64,000 nucleotides of DNA, taken from positions 124,001-188,000 of the forward strand of contig QKAU01000006.1 in NCBI GenBank assembly GCA_003246265.1. Reading direction: 5' to 3'. Within the stretch, counting starts at the first letter, position 1; each line of letters opens with the position of its first letter. Positions 19,724 to 27,934 of this stretch are shown in pieces. A program made the position numbers and the translations under genes. The stretch is from Kiritimatiellales bacterium (lineage in GTDB: Bacteria > Verrucomicrobiota > Kiritimatiellia > Kiritimatiellales > Pontiellaceae). The notes under the pieces are model-generated. The model did no database searches, was not told the origin of the DNA, and saw only the letters and a list, made by a program, of their open reading frames with translations.

Positions 19724-19983
19724 GCTATCCTCCTCAACGGAATCTTCGGCCCCGGGTTGCGCATGGCCCAAACGGACCCGGGGAATCCGCGCAATCCACC
19801 GATGGCTTTGAGCGCACCAATGCACCGATCATGCCAGCCGGGTACCCCCCGCTTTTTCGGAAAAACCAACACAGGCGGCCCCCGCCACCGTGCCATATCG
19901 CGCGACCGATGCGACACCTTGGCCCAGCCACCGGTTGTCCGAAAATGGTTTTACGGCGGACTGAAAGCGTGTAGAAGAGCGCG

Positions 19984-21024
19984 ATGCAAATCCTTGAATC
20001 CCTGATCGGAACCCAGATTGGCCTCGTGTGCGCATTCCTGGCGACCGCGCTGCTGGTCGTGGTGTCCGGCATCCGGCTGAGCATCTACGGCGACGCGCTG
20101 GGCGACCGCACGGGTCTGGGCAGCGGCCTGATCGGGCTTGTCTTTCTCGCGGGCGTCACCAGCCTGCCGGAACTGGTGGTATCGCTTACCTCGGTGATCC
20201 AGGCGACCGACCCTGCGCAGGGCGCCGACCTCTCGGTTGGAAACATGCTGGGATCGAACGTCTTCAACCTGCTGATCCTTGCGCTGATGGCCCTGCTCTT
20301 CCCCCGCCGCTTCGATCCCAAGACCCTCACCGATCCCCAGACCGATTCGACCCTCTACGGACTCGTCATGCTGGCCATCTTCGGCATCGCCTTCGCGACC
20401 GCCGACCTCGACGTTCCCCGGGTACCCCTGCTGGGTTGTTCCTGGCCCGTGCTTGCCCTACCCGCAACCTACGGCCTTATCCTGCGTCGCGAGCACCGCC
20501 AGCAGAAACTGGAGACGAAGGAGCAGCTGCCCACCGAAACCAGGCTGGCGCAACTGCCCGCACTCCACTTCTATTCGGTCCTCGCGCTCCTCTGCGGATT
20601 GATCGTGGGCGGGGGCATCCTGCTCTCGATCCTCGGCGCGCGCATGTCGCTCCCTCCCGAGCAGGGCGGTTTCGGGCTCGAGGCCACCCTGATCGGCACC
20701 CTCTTCCTTGCCGTATCCACCAGCCTGCCCGAGCTGGTGATCTCGTTCTCCAGCGTCCGCCTCGGCTTCCTGGAAATGTCGGTGGGAAATGTCCTGGGCA
20801 GCAACATGTTCAACCTGCTCATCATCTTCGTGGCCGACGTCGCCCTGCACGGCTACAGTATCCTGCGCCAGGCATCGTCCAAGCACTGGACCAGCGTGGG
20901 CCTGATCCTGCTGCTGACCCTGCTTGCGGGCCTGCTGCTGCGCACCCGCAGCCGCACCCAATCGGTCCCGCTCGCCGCGGCCATGATGCTTATCTACCTC
21001 GCCGCCATGGCTTTCCTCATGTAG
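19984..21024 (+). CDS. CaCA-family sodium/calcium exchanger-like protein
   Basis: A 346-residue inner-membrane antiporter with two homologous halves of about five membrane segments each. Both alpha repeats are visible: GVTSLPELVVSLTS with VGNMLGSNVFNLLILAL (about residues 58-105), and AVSTSLPELVISFSS with VGNVLGSNMFNLLIIF (about 240-282). The two halves are joined by a hydrophilic loop (RREHRQQKLETKEQ). It probably exports calcium in exchange for sodium or protons. It is not linked to its neighbours. Confidence 0.88.
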   Translation: MQILESLIGTQIGLVCAFLATALLVVVSGIRLSIYGDALGDRTGLGSGLIGLVFLAGVTSLPELVVSLTSVIQATDPAQGADLSVGNMLGSNVFNLLILALMALLFPRRFDPKTLTDPQTDSTLYGLVMLAIFGIAFATADLDVPRVPLLGCSWPVLALPATYGLILRREHRQQKLETKEQLPTETRLAQLPALHFYSVLALLCGLIVGGGILLSILGARMSLPPEQGGFGLEATLIGTLFLAVSTSLPELVISFSSVRLGFLEMSVGNVLGSNMFNLLIIFVADVALHGYSILRQASSKHWTSVGLILLLTLLAGLLLRTRSRTQSVPLAAAMMLIYLAAMAFLM

Positions 21025-21097
21025 CTTGTTTTTTTCATTTATTCTGCTTGAACCGAACCCCTCCATTTCCATAATGGCGGCTCCTTTTACGGGAAAT

Positions 21098-21172
21098 GCG
21101 AGCGTAGCTCAGTGGTAGAGCTCTACCTTGCCAAGGTAGATGTCGAGGGTTCGAATCCCTTCGCTCGCTCCA
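21098..21172 (+). tRNA. tRNA-Gly (GCC anticodon)
   Basis: Acceptor strands GCGAGCG and CGCTCGC pair fully. The anticodon stem CTACC/GGTAG encloses TTGCCAA, giving anticodon GCC. The T loop is GGTTCGAATCC. The 3' CCA is encoded in the DNA. A strong terminator follows. Confidence 0.97.
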
Positions 21173-21178
21173 ATTTGC

Positions 21179-21210
21179 AACCCGGCTGCATCCGCATGCC
21201 GGGTTTTTTT
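21179..21210 (+). terminator. Intrinsic terminator after tRNA-Gly
   Basis: CCCGGC (21181-21186) pairs with GCCGGG (21198-21203), followed by seven T residues. Confidence 0.85.
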
Positions 21211-21301
21211 GGCTCTCCATCAAACACCGGTGCATTGGACTGCCGCCCCCGCCGCCGGTTTTCCAAACCACTCCAACGGGTTGGATTTATGCGATTGCCC
21301 G

Positions 21302-21330
21302 TTGACCCCTGTGCGCGAAGTGATTAAGTT
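21302..21330 (+). promoter_or_regulatory. Probable sigma-70-type promoter of ilvC
   Basis: TTGACC (21302-21307), a 17-base spacer, then TAAGTT (21325-21330). Transcription would begin near 21337, right before the leader hairpin. Confidence 0.55.
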
Positions 21331-21339
21331 CCCGTACTT

Positions 21340-21358
21340 TCCGTGCAGCATGCACGGA
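21340..21358 (+). other. Hairpin at the 5' end of the ilvC leader
   Basis: TCCGTGCA, a GCA loop, then TGCACGGA: eight perfect pairs, starting within a few bases of the predicted transcription start. It may protect the 5' end of the mRNA or be a protein-binding site. No T-tract follows, so it is not a terminator. Confidence 0.5.
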
Positions 21359-21386
21359 GTTGCAAGAAACCCTAAGGAGATCAATC

Positions 21387-22484
21387 ATGGCAACTATCGA
21401 CTTCGGCGGCGTCAAGGAAACCGTCGTCACCCGCAAGGAATTCAGCCTCGCCAAGGCCCGCAAGGTACTGAAGAAGGAAACCGTCGCGGTCATCGGCTAC
21501 GGCGTGCAAGGTCCCGCCCAGGCGCTGAACATGAAGGACAACGGCATCAACGTCATCGTGGGCCAGCGCAAGGGCACCTCCTCCTGGAAGCGCGCACTCA
21601 AGGATGGCTGGAAGCCGGGCGTCGACCTGTTCGAGATCGAAGAAGCCGCCGAAAAGGGCACGGTCCTCCAGTTCCTGGTCTCCGATGCCGCCCTCAAGAA
21701 GGTTTGGCCCGTCATCCGTCCCCACCTCAAGGCGGGCGACGCCCTCTACTTCTCGCACGGCTTCGGCATCGTCTACAACGACCTGACCGGCGTGGTTCCC
21801 CCGAAGGATATCGATGTCCTCCTCTGCGCCCCCAAGGGCTCCGGCCTGAACGTCCGCCGCAACTTCCTGAGCGGCGCGGGCATCAACTCGAGCTACGGCG
21901 TCTACCAGGATGCGACCGGCCGCGCCGAAGAGCGCTGCATCGCCCTAGGCATCGCGATCGGCTCCGGCTACCTCTTCCCGACCACCTTCGAGAAGGAGGT
22001 TACCTCCGACCTCTACGGCGAGCGCGGCATCCTGATGGGCGCCCTGGCCGGCGTCATGGAGGCCCAGTACACCGTCCTGCGCAAGAACGGCCACAGCCCC
22101 TCAGAAGCCTTCAACGAAACCGTCGAGGAGCTGACCCAGAGCCTCATCCGCCTGGTCGATGAAAACGGCATGGACTGGATGTTCGCCAACTGCTCGACAA
22201 CCGCGCAGCGCGGCGCACTCGACTGGGCGCCGAAGTTCAAGAAGGCCACCCTGCCCGTATTCAACGACCTCTACAAGGCCGTCAAGACCAAGGACGAGGC
22301 CCGCCGCGTGCTCAAGACCTGCGGTGCCAAGGACTACAAGGAGCGGCTCGACAAGGAGCTGACCGCCCTGCACAACTCCGAAATGTGGCAGGCGGGCGAA
22401 GCCGTCCGTTCGCTGCGTCCGAAGGGCAAGGCGAAGGAGATCACCAAGAGCACCAAAGGCGTTGGCGGCCGCGCCGGCAACTAA
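21387..22484 (+). CDS. ilvC: Ketol-acid reductoisomerase
   Basis: Converts acetolactate or acetohydroxybutyrate to the dihydroxy acids of valine, leucine and isoleucine synthesis, using NAD(P)H and Mg. The nucleotide-binding GYGVQGPAQALNMKDNG lies near residues 38-54. HGFGIVY starts the catalytic region. The metal-binding part of the knotted domain contains DLYGERGILMGALAGVMEAQY, in two stretches, and ENCST-like FANCSTTAQRGALDW. It is 365 aa long, slightly longer than class I enzymes, with an extension ending GKAKEITKSTKGVGG. An AAGGAGA ribosome-binding site precedes ATG 21387. It is monocistronic, with its own promoter and terminator. Confidence 0.94.
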   Translation: MATIDFGGVKETVVTRKEFSLAKARKVLKKETVAVIGYGVQGPAQALNMKDNGINVIVGQRKGTSSWKRALKDGWKPGVDLFEIEEAAEKGTVLQFLVSDAALKKVWPVIRPHLKAGDALYFSHGFGIVYNDLTGVVPPKDIDVLLCAPKGSGLNVRRNFLSGAGINSSYGVYQDATGRAEERCIALGIAIGSGYLFPTTFEKEVTSDLYGERGILMGALAGVMEAQYTVLRKNGHSPSEAFNETVEELTQSLIRLVDENGMDWMFANCSTTAQRGALDWAPKFKKATLPVFNDLYKAVKTKDEARRVLKTCGAKDYKERLDKELTALHNSEMWQAGEAVRSLRPKGKAKEITKSTKGVGGRAGN

Positions 22485-22553
22485 GTGGCAGGGCGTGCTC
22501 TCCGAGCGCGCCGCGGATGGCTGGGAACAGCCGTCCCTACCCGGAAAAACGAA

Positions 22554-22581
22554 AACCCACCGCTCCCGCGGTGGGTTTTTT
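22554..22581 (+). terminator. Intrinsic terminator after ilvC
   Basis: ACCCACCGC and GCGGTGGGT pair around a short loop and are followed by a run of T. It also separates ilvC from the oppositely oriented tRNA-Glu genes. Confidence 0.85.
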
Positions 22582-22622
22582 GCGCAACGGCACCGTTGCA
22601 GGAGCAAGGCGAAATGGAAAAG

Positions 22623-22698
22623 TGGCGACCCCTACGGGGTTCGAACCCGTGTTGCCAGGATGAAAACCTGGAGTCCTAGGCCACTAGACGAAGGGGTC
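22623..22698 (-). tRNA. tRNA-Glu (TTC anticodon), distal copy
   Basis: Reading leftwards the acceptor is GACCCCT/AGGGGTC. The anticodon stem CCAGG/CCTGG encloses TTTTCAT, giving anticodon TTC. The T arm is GGGTTCGAACCCC, and CCA is encoded. It appears identical over all 76 bases to the copy at 22722-22797. Confidence 0.97.
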
Positions 22699-22721
22699 TT
22701 CGTTCGTTTCCGGAGAAAAAG

Positions 22722-22797
22722 TGGCGACCCCTACGGGGTTCGAACCCGTGTTGCCAGGATGAAAACCTGGAGTCCTAGGCCACTAGACGAAGGGGTC
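22722..22797 (-). tRNA. tRNA-Glu (TTC anticodon), promoter-proximal copy
   Basis: Same 76-base sequence as the distal copy, 23 bases away, with an encoded CCA. Both should come from one transcript started at the promoter at 22819-22846. Confidence 0.97.
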
Positions 22798-22818
22798 GTT
22801 TTCCAAAAACGAGCGCGT

Positions 22819-22846
22819 ACATTAGCACACCGGATTGACTGCTCAA
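22819..22846 (-). promoter_or_regulatory. Promoter of the tRNA-Glu pair
   Basis: Read leftwards: TTGAGC (22846-22841), a 16-base spacer, TAATGT (22824-22819). Transcription would start about 15 bases before the first tRNA. It abuts the region that must also hold the rightward thi promoter. Confidence 0.6.
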
Positions 22847-22913
22847 TCCTAATTTAATGTTTTTTGAAAAGAGGGATTCCTCCCCTTCCCGCTTTACTTT
22901 GGCCGGTGTGGCA

Positions 22914-23019
22914 GGCACGCTCAGAACCATGCAACCCGGGGTGCCTTTCCGCCAAGGAAAGTGCTGAGATCATACCCGTTGAACCTGATCCGGATCATGC
23001 CGGCGCAAGGGAGCGTGCC
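22914..23019 (+). ncRNA. TPP riboswitch (THI element)
   Basis: The closing stem P1 is GGCACGCTC (22914-22922) with GAGCGTGCC (23011-23019), nine perfect pairs. Inside are the conserved aptamer blocks: CGGGGTGCC, GTGCTGAGATCATACCCG and GAACCTGATCCGGATCATGC, then CGGCGCAAGGGA. It controls the thiS-thiG-thiH operon that follows and senses thiamine pyrophosphate. Confidence 0.96.
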
Positions 23020-23028
23020 CGCCAGCAG

Positions 23029-23059
23029 ACGCTCCGGAAGCCGATCCGGGGCGTTTTTT
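23029..23059 (+). terminator. Riboswitch-controlled terminator
   Basis: ACGCTCCGGA (23029-23038) pairs with TCCGGGGCGT (23045-23054), followed by TTTTT. Its 5' bases ACGCTC (23029-23034) can instead pair with GAGCGT (23011-23016), the 3' strand of P1, forming an antiterminator. Ligand-bound P1 therefore frees the terminator, so thiamine pyrophosphate should switch the operon off. Confidence 0.88.
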
Positions 23060-23073
23060 GTTGGGAGGATGGA

Positions 23074-23274
23074 ATGCAGCTGACCGTCAACGGCGAAGCG
23101 CACGAACATGCGGGCAGCGGAACGCTCGACGCCCTGCTCGATGAGCTGGGGGCCAACAAGGCCCATGCCGCCGCCATGGTCAACGGCGACGTGGTCCCAT
23201 CGACCGAATGGGCGGCCATAAATCTGCGGGAAGGCGATGTGGTGGAACTGCTGGTTTTCGTGGGAGGTGGCTAG
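23074..23274 (+). CDS. thiS: Sulfur carrier protein ThiS
   Basis: A 66-residue ubiquitin-like carrier whose C-terminal glycine receives sulfur as a thiocarboxylate for thiazole formation. [12 protein letters not shown] starts the fold, ALLDELG and [12 protein letters not shown] follow, and it ends FVGGG, giving the needed terminal Gly-Gly. ATG 23074 follows GGGAGGATGG and lies just after the riboswitch terminator. An in-frame upstream extension runs through the riboswitch and is not coding. Its stop overlaps the thiG start. No adenylating partner ThiF is encoded here. Confidence 0.92.
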   Translation: MQLTVNGEAHEHAGSGTLDALLDELGANKAHAAAMVNGDVVPSTEWAAINLREGDVVELLVFVGGG

Positions 23275-24056
23275 TGGACGATCCCTTGGTGATTGGTGGA
23301 CATGCGTTCGGTTCCCGCCTCTTCCTGGGTACGGGAAAGTTTGCCAGCACGCGGACGATGGTCGAAGCCGTCAAGGCTTCCCGCACCGAACTGGTGACGG
23401 TGGCGTTGCGGCGCTTCAACCGCGAACAGGCGGAAGACGATCTGTTCGGCCCGCTTTCCGAGCTCAAGAATGTCCGGCTCATGCCCAACACCTCCGGCGC
23501 GATGAACGCCAGGGAAGCCATCCGGGCGGCGATGCTCGGCCGGGAACTGAGCAAAAGCCCGTTCGTGAAGCTGGAGATCCACCCCAACCCGCACCACCTG
23601 CTCCCGGATCCGATCGAGACCTACGAAGCCGCCATCGAACTGGCCCGGCAAGGGTTTCTCGTCCTGCCCTACATCCCTGCCGACCCGGTGCTGGCGAAAC
23701 GGCTGGAAGACGTCGGCTGCTCCGCCGTCATGCCACTCGGTGCGGCGATCGGAACCGGCAAGGGCCTCGCCACGGCTGAAATGATCAAGATCATCGTCCG
23801 CGACACCAATGTCCCGGTCATCGTGGACGCCGGACTGCGCTCGCCCTCCGACGCCGCCTGCGCCTTGGAGATGGGCTGCTCCGCCGTTCTCGTGAATTCC
23901 GCGATAGCCGCCGCCGAACAACCCGCCGCCATGGCCGCCGCCTTCAAAACGGGGGTCGAGGCCGGCCGCGCCGCCCGCCTCGCCGGCCTGATGCCCACAT
24001 CCGAAATCGCCCAGGCCAGCAGCCCCCTAACCAGCTTCCTTTCCGCCAATGACTAA
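23274..24056 (+). CDS. thiG: Thiazole synthase ThiG
   Basis: A TIM-barrel enzyme that builds the thiazole phosphate from deoxyxylulose 5-phosphate, ThiS thiocarboxylate and dehydroglycine. [12 protein letters not shown] is the N-terminal signature. [20 protein letters not shown] carries the Schiff-base lysine (FVKLE). [27 protein letters not shown] and [17 protein letters not shown] complete the family pattern. The start is GTG 23274, sharing one base with the thiS stop (TAGTG); upstream in-frame codons are shadow of thiS. It is 260 aa long. The end overlaps thiH by 8 bases. Confidence 0.94.
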   Translation: MDDPLVIGGHAFGSRLFLGTGKFASTRTMVEAVKASRTELVTVALRRFNREQAEDDLFGPLSELKNVRLMPNTSGAMNAREAIRAAMLGRELSKSPFVKLEIHPNPHHLLPDPIETYEAAIELARQGFLVLPYIPADPVLAKRLEDVGCSAVMPLGAAIGTGKGLATAEMIKIIVRDTNVPVIVDAGLRSPSDAACALEMGCSAVLVNSAIAAAEQPAAMAAAFKTGVEAGRAARLAGLMPTSEIAQASSPLTSFLSAND

Positions 24057-25185
24057 ACCACTTCCCGACTGGCTTGATCCCGAGCGGTGGATCGCTTTAT
24101 CGCAGTGCGTGGACAAGGCCGCGATCCATGCGGCGATCCTCTCGGAGAACCCAGCGGAACGCGAACTGGCCCTGATGCTCTCCCCGGGCGCAGGCGAATT
24201 CCTGGAGCTGATGGCGCGCAGGGCGCAGGCGATCACCCGCCGCCATTTCGGCCGGACGATCTCGCTCTACACCCCGCTCTACCTCTCCAACTTCTGCAAC
24301 GGCGGATGCCTCTACTGCGGCATCGCCGCCGACCGCCGCGCCAAGCGCGCCGTGCTCGACGAGGCCCAGCTGCGCCACGAGATGGAAGCGATCAAGAAAA
24401 TGCACCTGGAAGAGCTGGTGCTGCTCACCGGCGAACGGATGCCGGAAGCCGACCTCCCCTACCTGCGCGAGTGCATCGCCATCGCGGCCGAATACATCCA
24501 CAACGTCAACATCGAGGTCTTCCCGATGGAGGAGCAGGAGTACCGCCAGCTGGCCGATGCCGGCTGCACGGGCGTGACGCTCTACCAGGAAACCTACGAC
24601 CAGGCCGCCTACGAACGGCTGCACCGCTGGGGCGACAAGCGCGACTTCTTCAAACGGCTCGACGCCCCCGACCGCGCGCTCCGCGGCGGCCTGCGCACCA
24701 TCGGCATCGGCGCCCTGCTCGGCCTCTCCGACCCCCGCTTCGATATCCTCTGCGTCTACCGCCATGCCAAGCACCTGCTGAAAAACTACTGGCAGGCGGG
24801 CGTTTCGATCTCCTTCCCGCGCATCCGCCCGCAGATGGGCGGTTTCCAGCCCGACCACCCGGTCGATGAGAAAATGCTGGCGCAGTTCATCTTTGCGTTG
24901 AAGATCTGCCTGCCCGAAACCCCGCTCGTGCTTTCGACGCGGGAATCGCCGCGCGTACGCGACGGCATGGCGGGCCTGGGCATCTCGAAGATGAGCGTCG
25001 CCAGCAAGACCACCGTCGGCGGCTACAGCGAAGACACGGAGGAGTCCACCGAACAATTCGAGATTTCCGACGAGCGCGGCATCCCCGAATTCTGTGCCAT
25101 GCTCCGGTCCAAGGGGCTGGAGCCGGTCTTCAAGAACTGGGACGCCACCTACCGCGATCCGGCGCACTACGCTGCCAACCGTTAG
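24049..25185 (+). CDS. thiH: 2-iminoacetate synthase ThiH
   Basis: A radical-SAM enzyme that cleaves tyrosine to dehydroglycine (2-iminoacetate) for ThiG, the oxygen-independent route used in place of ThiO. The 4Fe-4S motif CNGGCLYCG lies near residues 83-91 in [50 protein letters not shown] and LYQETYDQ are typical. The C-terminus has [14 protein letters not shown]. It is 378 aa long. It overlaps thiG by 8 bases, so thiSGH is one translationally coupled operon under the TPP riboswitch. Confidence 0.94.
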   Translation: MTKPLPDWLDPERWIALSQCVDKAAIHAAILSENPAERELALMLSPGAGEFLELMARRAQAITRRHFGRTISLYTPLYLSNFCNGGCLYCGIAADRRAKRAVLDEAQLRHEMEAIKKMHLEELVLLTGERMPEADLPYLRECIAIAAEYIHNVNIEVFPMEEQEYRQLADAGCTGVTLYQETYDQAAYERLHRWGDKRDFFKRLDAPDRALRGGLRTIGIGALLGLSDPRFDILCVYRHAKHLLKNYWQAGVSISFPRIRPQMGGFQPDHPVDEKMLAQFIFALKICLPETPLVLSTRESPRVRDGMAGLGISKMSVASKTTVGGYSEDTEESTEQFEISDERGIPEFCAMLRSKGLEPVFKNWDATYRDPAHYAANR

Positions 25186-25397
25186 GTGGCTTTGTAGAAC
25201 GTCATTGAATCGGACTTGGAGCAGCCGCCCGCGCAGCCGGTTTTGCAGGGGAGTTCGACCTTCAGGATTTTTCCCTTCTGCACGAGCATGTCGAGCATGG
25301 GGTGCAGCGCGCTGGAATCGATCTCCAGCGCCAGCGCGATCTCCTGGACGGAAAGCGCCCCGCGTTCCTTGAGCAATTTGACGATTCCGCTAAGCAT
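25182..25397 (-). CDS. FeoC-like small protein
   Basis: A 71-residue protein. The first 45 residues form a winged-helix-like fold (MLSGIVKLLKERGALSVQEI, then ALEIDSSALHPMLDMLVQKG). The tail has three cysteines spaced CKTGCAGGC (Cys51, Cys55, Cys59), as in FeoC proteins that can bind an iron-sulfur cluster. FeoC modulates the ferrous transporter FeoB. The ATG at 25397 overlaps the feoB stop by 8 bases, as expected for the last gene of a feoABC operon. Its end overlaps the convergent thiH stop by four bases. Confidence 0.8.
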   Translation of the reverse strand: MLSGIVKLLKERGALSVQEIALALEIDSSALHPMLDMLVQKGKILKVELPCKTGCAGGCSKSDSMTFYKAT

Positions 25398-27687
25398 TCC
25401 GCCCCGCGTTTTTACCTCCGGCAATGCGCAGGCCGATAAAGAAGAAAACCAGGATGCCGATGCACAGTCCGATCCATCCAGCGGAAGCGCCAGGATTGAC
25501 GGTGAAGGTCGCGAGCTGGAAGTAGAAGGTGGAGACCGTCCATGCCAAAACGGTGAGATAGGCGATGGCGAAAACCATCCAGTGCACGCCGATTTCGCGG
25601 GCGATGGCGGCAAGCGCGGCGACGCAGGGGCAGTAGATGAGGATGAAGAGCAGATAGGCGAAGGCCGACTTGGAGGCGTGTTCCCCGAAGTGGCCGACCA
25701 TCGTGGCATAGGCCGAACCGTCGGCCTCGTCCACTTCCTTGAGAGCGGTCGATAGCCCAAGCGGATCCTTCAATCGGTCGAAAAATCCCTCGAAGCCGGC
25801 GGGGATGGTGCCGAAGGCGTCGATGATGCCCTGCCAGAAATCGAAGGATTTTCCGGCGGTTTCGGATTCGACGGCCGCATCCGCATCCAGCTGGGAGTAG
25901 ATGGAGTCCAGCGTTCCCACGACCGCCTCCTTGGCGAAGATGCCCGTGAAGAGCCCGACCGTCGCCGGCCAGTTTTCGTTGTCGATGCCCATCGGACGGA
26001 ATACCGGCGTAACCGCGCGGCTCATGGCGCTGAGCATGGAATCCTTGGAATCGTTGTGGCCGAACGAGCCGTCGGTGCCGAGCGAATTGAGGAAGCCGAG
26101 CACCGCGACGATCAGCAGGATCACCTTCCCCGCCTTGATGAGGAAGGATTTCAGGCGGTGCCAGGTGTGGTACATGACGCCGCTGAAGGTCGGCAGGTGG
26201 TAGGGCGGCAGCTCCATGACGAAGCTGGTCACCTCGCCGCGCAGCAGCGTGCGCTTGAAAAGCAGCCCGGTCATGATGGCGAGGCCGATGCCGATCAGGT
26301 AGATGCCGAAGATGACCAGCCCGCCGTTCTGCGGGAAGAACGCGGCGGCAAAGAGGGTGTAGACCGGCAGGCGCGCGCCGCACGACATGAAGGGGTTCAT
26401 CAGGATGGCGAGGATGCGGTCGCTGCGGCTTTCAAGCGTGCGCGTAGCCATGATGCCCGGCACGTTGCAGCCGAAGCCGACGAGCATCGGGATGAAGGCC
26501 TTGCCGGGCAGTCCGATGGTGCGCAGGAAGTGGTCCATCACGAAGGCCGCGCGCGACATGTAGCCGGAATCCTCCAGGAACGACAGGCAGAGGAAGATGA
26601 AGAAGATCGGCGGGATGAAGGTCGAAACGGTCTGGATGCCGCCGCCGATCCCCTCCGCCAGGATCGCCACCGCCCAGTCCGGGAAATGCAGCGTTCCGAG
26701 CAGGTGGCCGAAACCATCGACGAAAATGGTGCCGCAGAGCCCGTCGAAAAAGTCGATGAACGGTCCGCCGACGTTGATTGTGAGCGCAAAGACGAGATAC
26801 ATGATCCCGAAAAAAACGGGGAAGCCGAGGAATCGGTTGAGCACGATCTTGTCGACGGCGTCGGAAAAGGATTTGCGAGCCATGTCGCTCCCGGCGGTGA
26901 CATCGCGCGCCAGGCCGTGGATGAAGCCGTAGCGGCCGTCGGCGATGATCATGTCGGTATCCTCGCCGACGATGCGCTCGACCTTTTTCAGCTCGGCATG
27001 CAGATCCGGAAGCATCGCCTTGTCCGGACCCAGGACCGCCATCGCCAGGTGGTCCTTTTCCAGCAGTTTGATCGCCAGCCAGCGGGCGGAGACCTTTTTG
27101 CTAAGCGCCACGTCGCCCAGGCTGACCTCCAGCGACCGGATCACCTTTTCGATCTCCGGCTCGTAGGCGACGCGCGTTCCCGGCTTGTGGTGGGTCTGGC
27201 TGATGAGGTCGATTGCCTCGCGCAGCTCGTCGATGCCAGTCTTGCGCGACGCCACGACCGGAACCACCGGACAGCCCAGGTGCCTGGCGAGATGGTCGAC
27301 CTGGATGCGCAGCCCGCGCTGCTTGGCCATGTCCATCATGTTGAGCGCCACCACGACCGGCACGTCCATTTCAAGCAGCTGGGTGGTGAGGTAGAGGTTG
27401 CGCTCCAGGTTGGAGGCGTCGATGACATTGACGACCACGTCGGGCGTATCGAATAGGATGTGCTTGCGCGCCACCTCCTCGTCGGGCGAGAGCGCGGAGA
27501 AGGAGTAGATCCCCGGCAGGTCGGTCACCTCCACCTCGTTCCCGCCATGGACATAGCCGCCCATGACGCGCTCGACGGTGACGCCCGGCCAGTTTCCGAC
27601 CTGCTGGCGCGCGCCGGTCAGGGCGTTGAACACGGTTGTTTTGCCGCAGTTGGGGTTTCCGGCAAGGGCGATCTTCAGGGTCTTCAT
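25390..27687 (-). CDS. feoB: Ferrous iron transporter FeoB
   Basis: A 765-residue inner-membrane Fe(II) transporter with an N-terminal G domain. GNPNCGKT is the G1 motif (residues 10-17), DLPGIYS is G3 and NMMD is G4. The FeoB cytosolic helical domain follows, then about eight or more membrane segments with paired gate motifs, such as GFGCNVPGIMATRT and FAKEAVVGTL. The start is MKTLKIALAG at 27687; the open frame further upstream overlaps feoA and the porin and is shadow. It is coupled to feoA by a 4-base overlap. Confidence 0.95.
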   Translation of the reverse strand: MKTLKIALAGNPNCGKTTVFNALTGARQQVGNWPGVTVERVMGGYVHGGNEVEVTDLPGIYSFSALSPDEEVARKHILFDTPDVVVNVIDASNLERNLYLTTQLLEMDVPVVVALNMMDMAKQRGLRIQVDHLARHLGCPVVPVVASRKTGIDELREAIDLISQTHHKPGTRVAYEPEIEKVIRSLEVSLGDVALSKKVSARWLAIKLLEKDHLAMAVLGPDKAMLPDLHAELKKVERIVGEDTDMIIADGRYGFIHGLARDVTAGSDMARKSFSDAVDKIVLNRFLGFPVFFGIMYLVFALTINVGGPFIDFFDGLCGTIFVDGFGHLLGTLHFPDWAVAILAEGIGGGIQTVSTFIPPIFFIFLCLSFLEDSGYMSRAAFVMDHFLRTIGLPGKAFIPMLVGFGCNVPGIMATRTLESRSDRILAILMNPFMSCGARLPVYTLFAAAFFPQNGGLVIFGIYLIGIGLAIMTGLLFKRTLLRGEVTSFVMELPPYHLPTFSGVMYHTWHRLKSFLIKAGKVILLIVAVLGFLNSLGTDGSFGHNDSKDSMLSAMSRAVTPVFRPMGIDNENWPATVGLFTGIFAKEAVVGTLDSIYSQLDADAAVESETAGKSFDFWQGIIDAFGTIPAGFEGFFDRLKDPLGLSTALKEVDEADGSAYATMVGHFGEHASKSAFAYLLFILIYCPCVAALAAIAREIGVHWMVFAIAYLTVLAWTVSTFYFQLATFTVNPGASAGWIGLCIGILVFFFIGLRIAGGKNAGRNA

Positions 27688-27911
27688 TGCTTCTCCACAT
27701 CCAGCGCATCGGCTTCGTTGCTGCGCAGAACCAGCCGCGATCCCTTCACCTCGATCTCGATCGGTCCGCCGAACGGCGCCTTGCGCACCACCGAAAACAC
27801 CGCATTGCGCGTCAATCCCATGCGCAGCAGCTTTTGCCGGTAGGCCGGATCCGAAGAAGTGAATCCCGCCACCAAGCCGCTTTCGCCCACCTTCAATTCC
27901 TTCAGCTTCAT
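27684..27911 (-). CDS. feoA: FeoA ferrous iron transport accessory protein
   Basis: A 75-residue cytosolic SH3-like protein that assists FeoB. MKLKELKVGESGLVAGF, then YRQKLLRMGLTRNAVFSVV and GGPIEIEVKGSRLVLR are the standard FeoA segments. It overlaps feoB by 4 bases and starts 23 bases after the porin gene. Confidence 0.92.
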   Translation of the reverse strand: MKLKELKVGESGLVAGFTSSDPAYRQKLLRMGLTRNAVFSVVRKAPFGGPIEIEVKGSRLVLRSNEADALDVEKQ

Positions 27912-27934
27912 TTAAGACCTCTCGAACCCATCGC

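Noticed and set aside
19724-19983. A CIRCE element or sigma-32 promoter before clpB
   Set aside because: No TTAGCACTC-type inverted repeat or CTTGAA/CCCAT pair is present in this gap.
22623-22797. The tRNA-Glu pair as a CRISPR-like repeat
   Set aside because: The two 76-base repeats fold as complete tRNAs with anticodon TTC and encoded CCA, and no further repeats or spacers follow.
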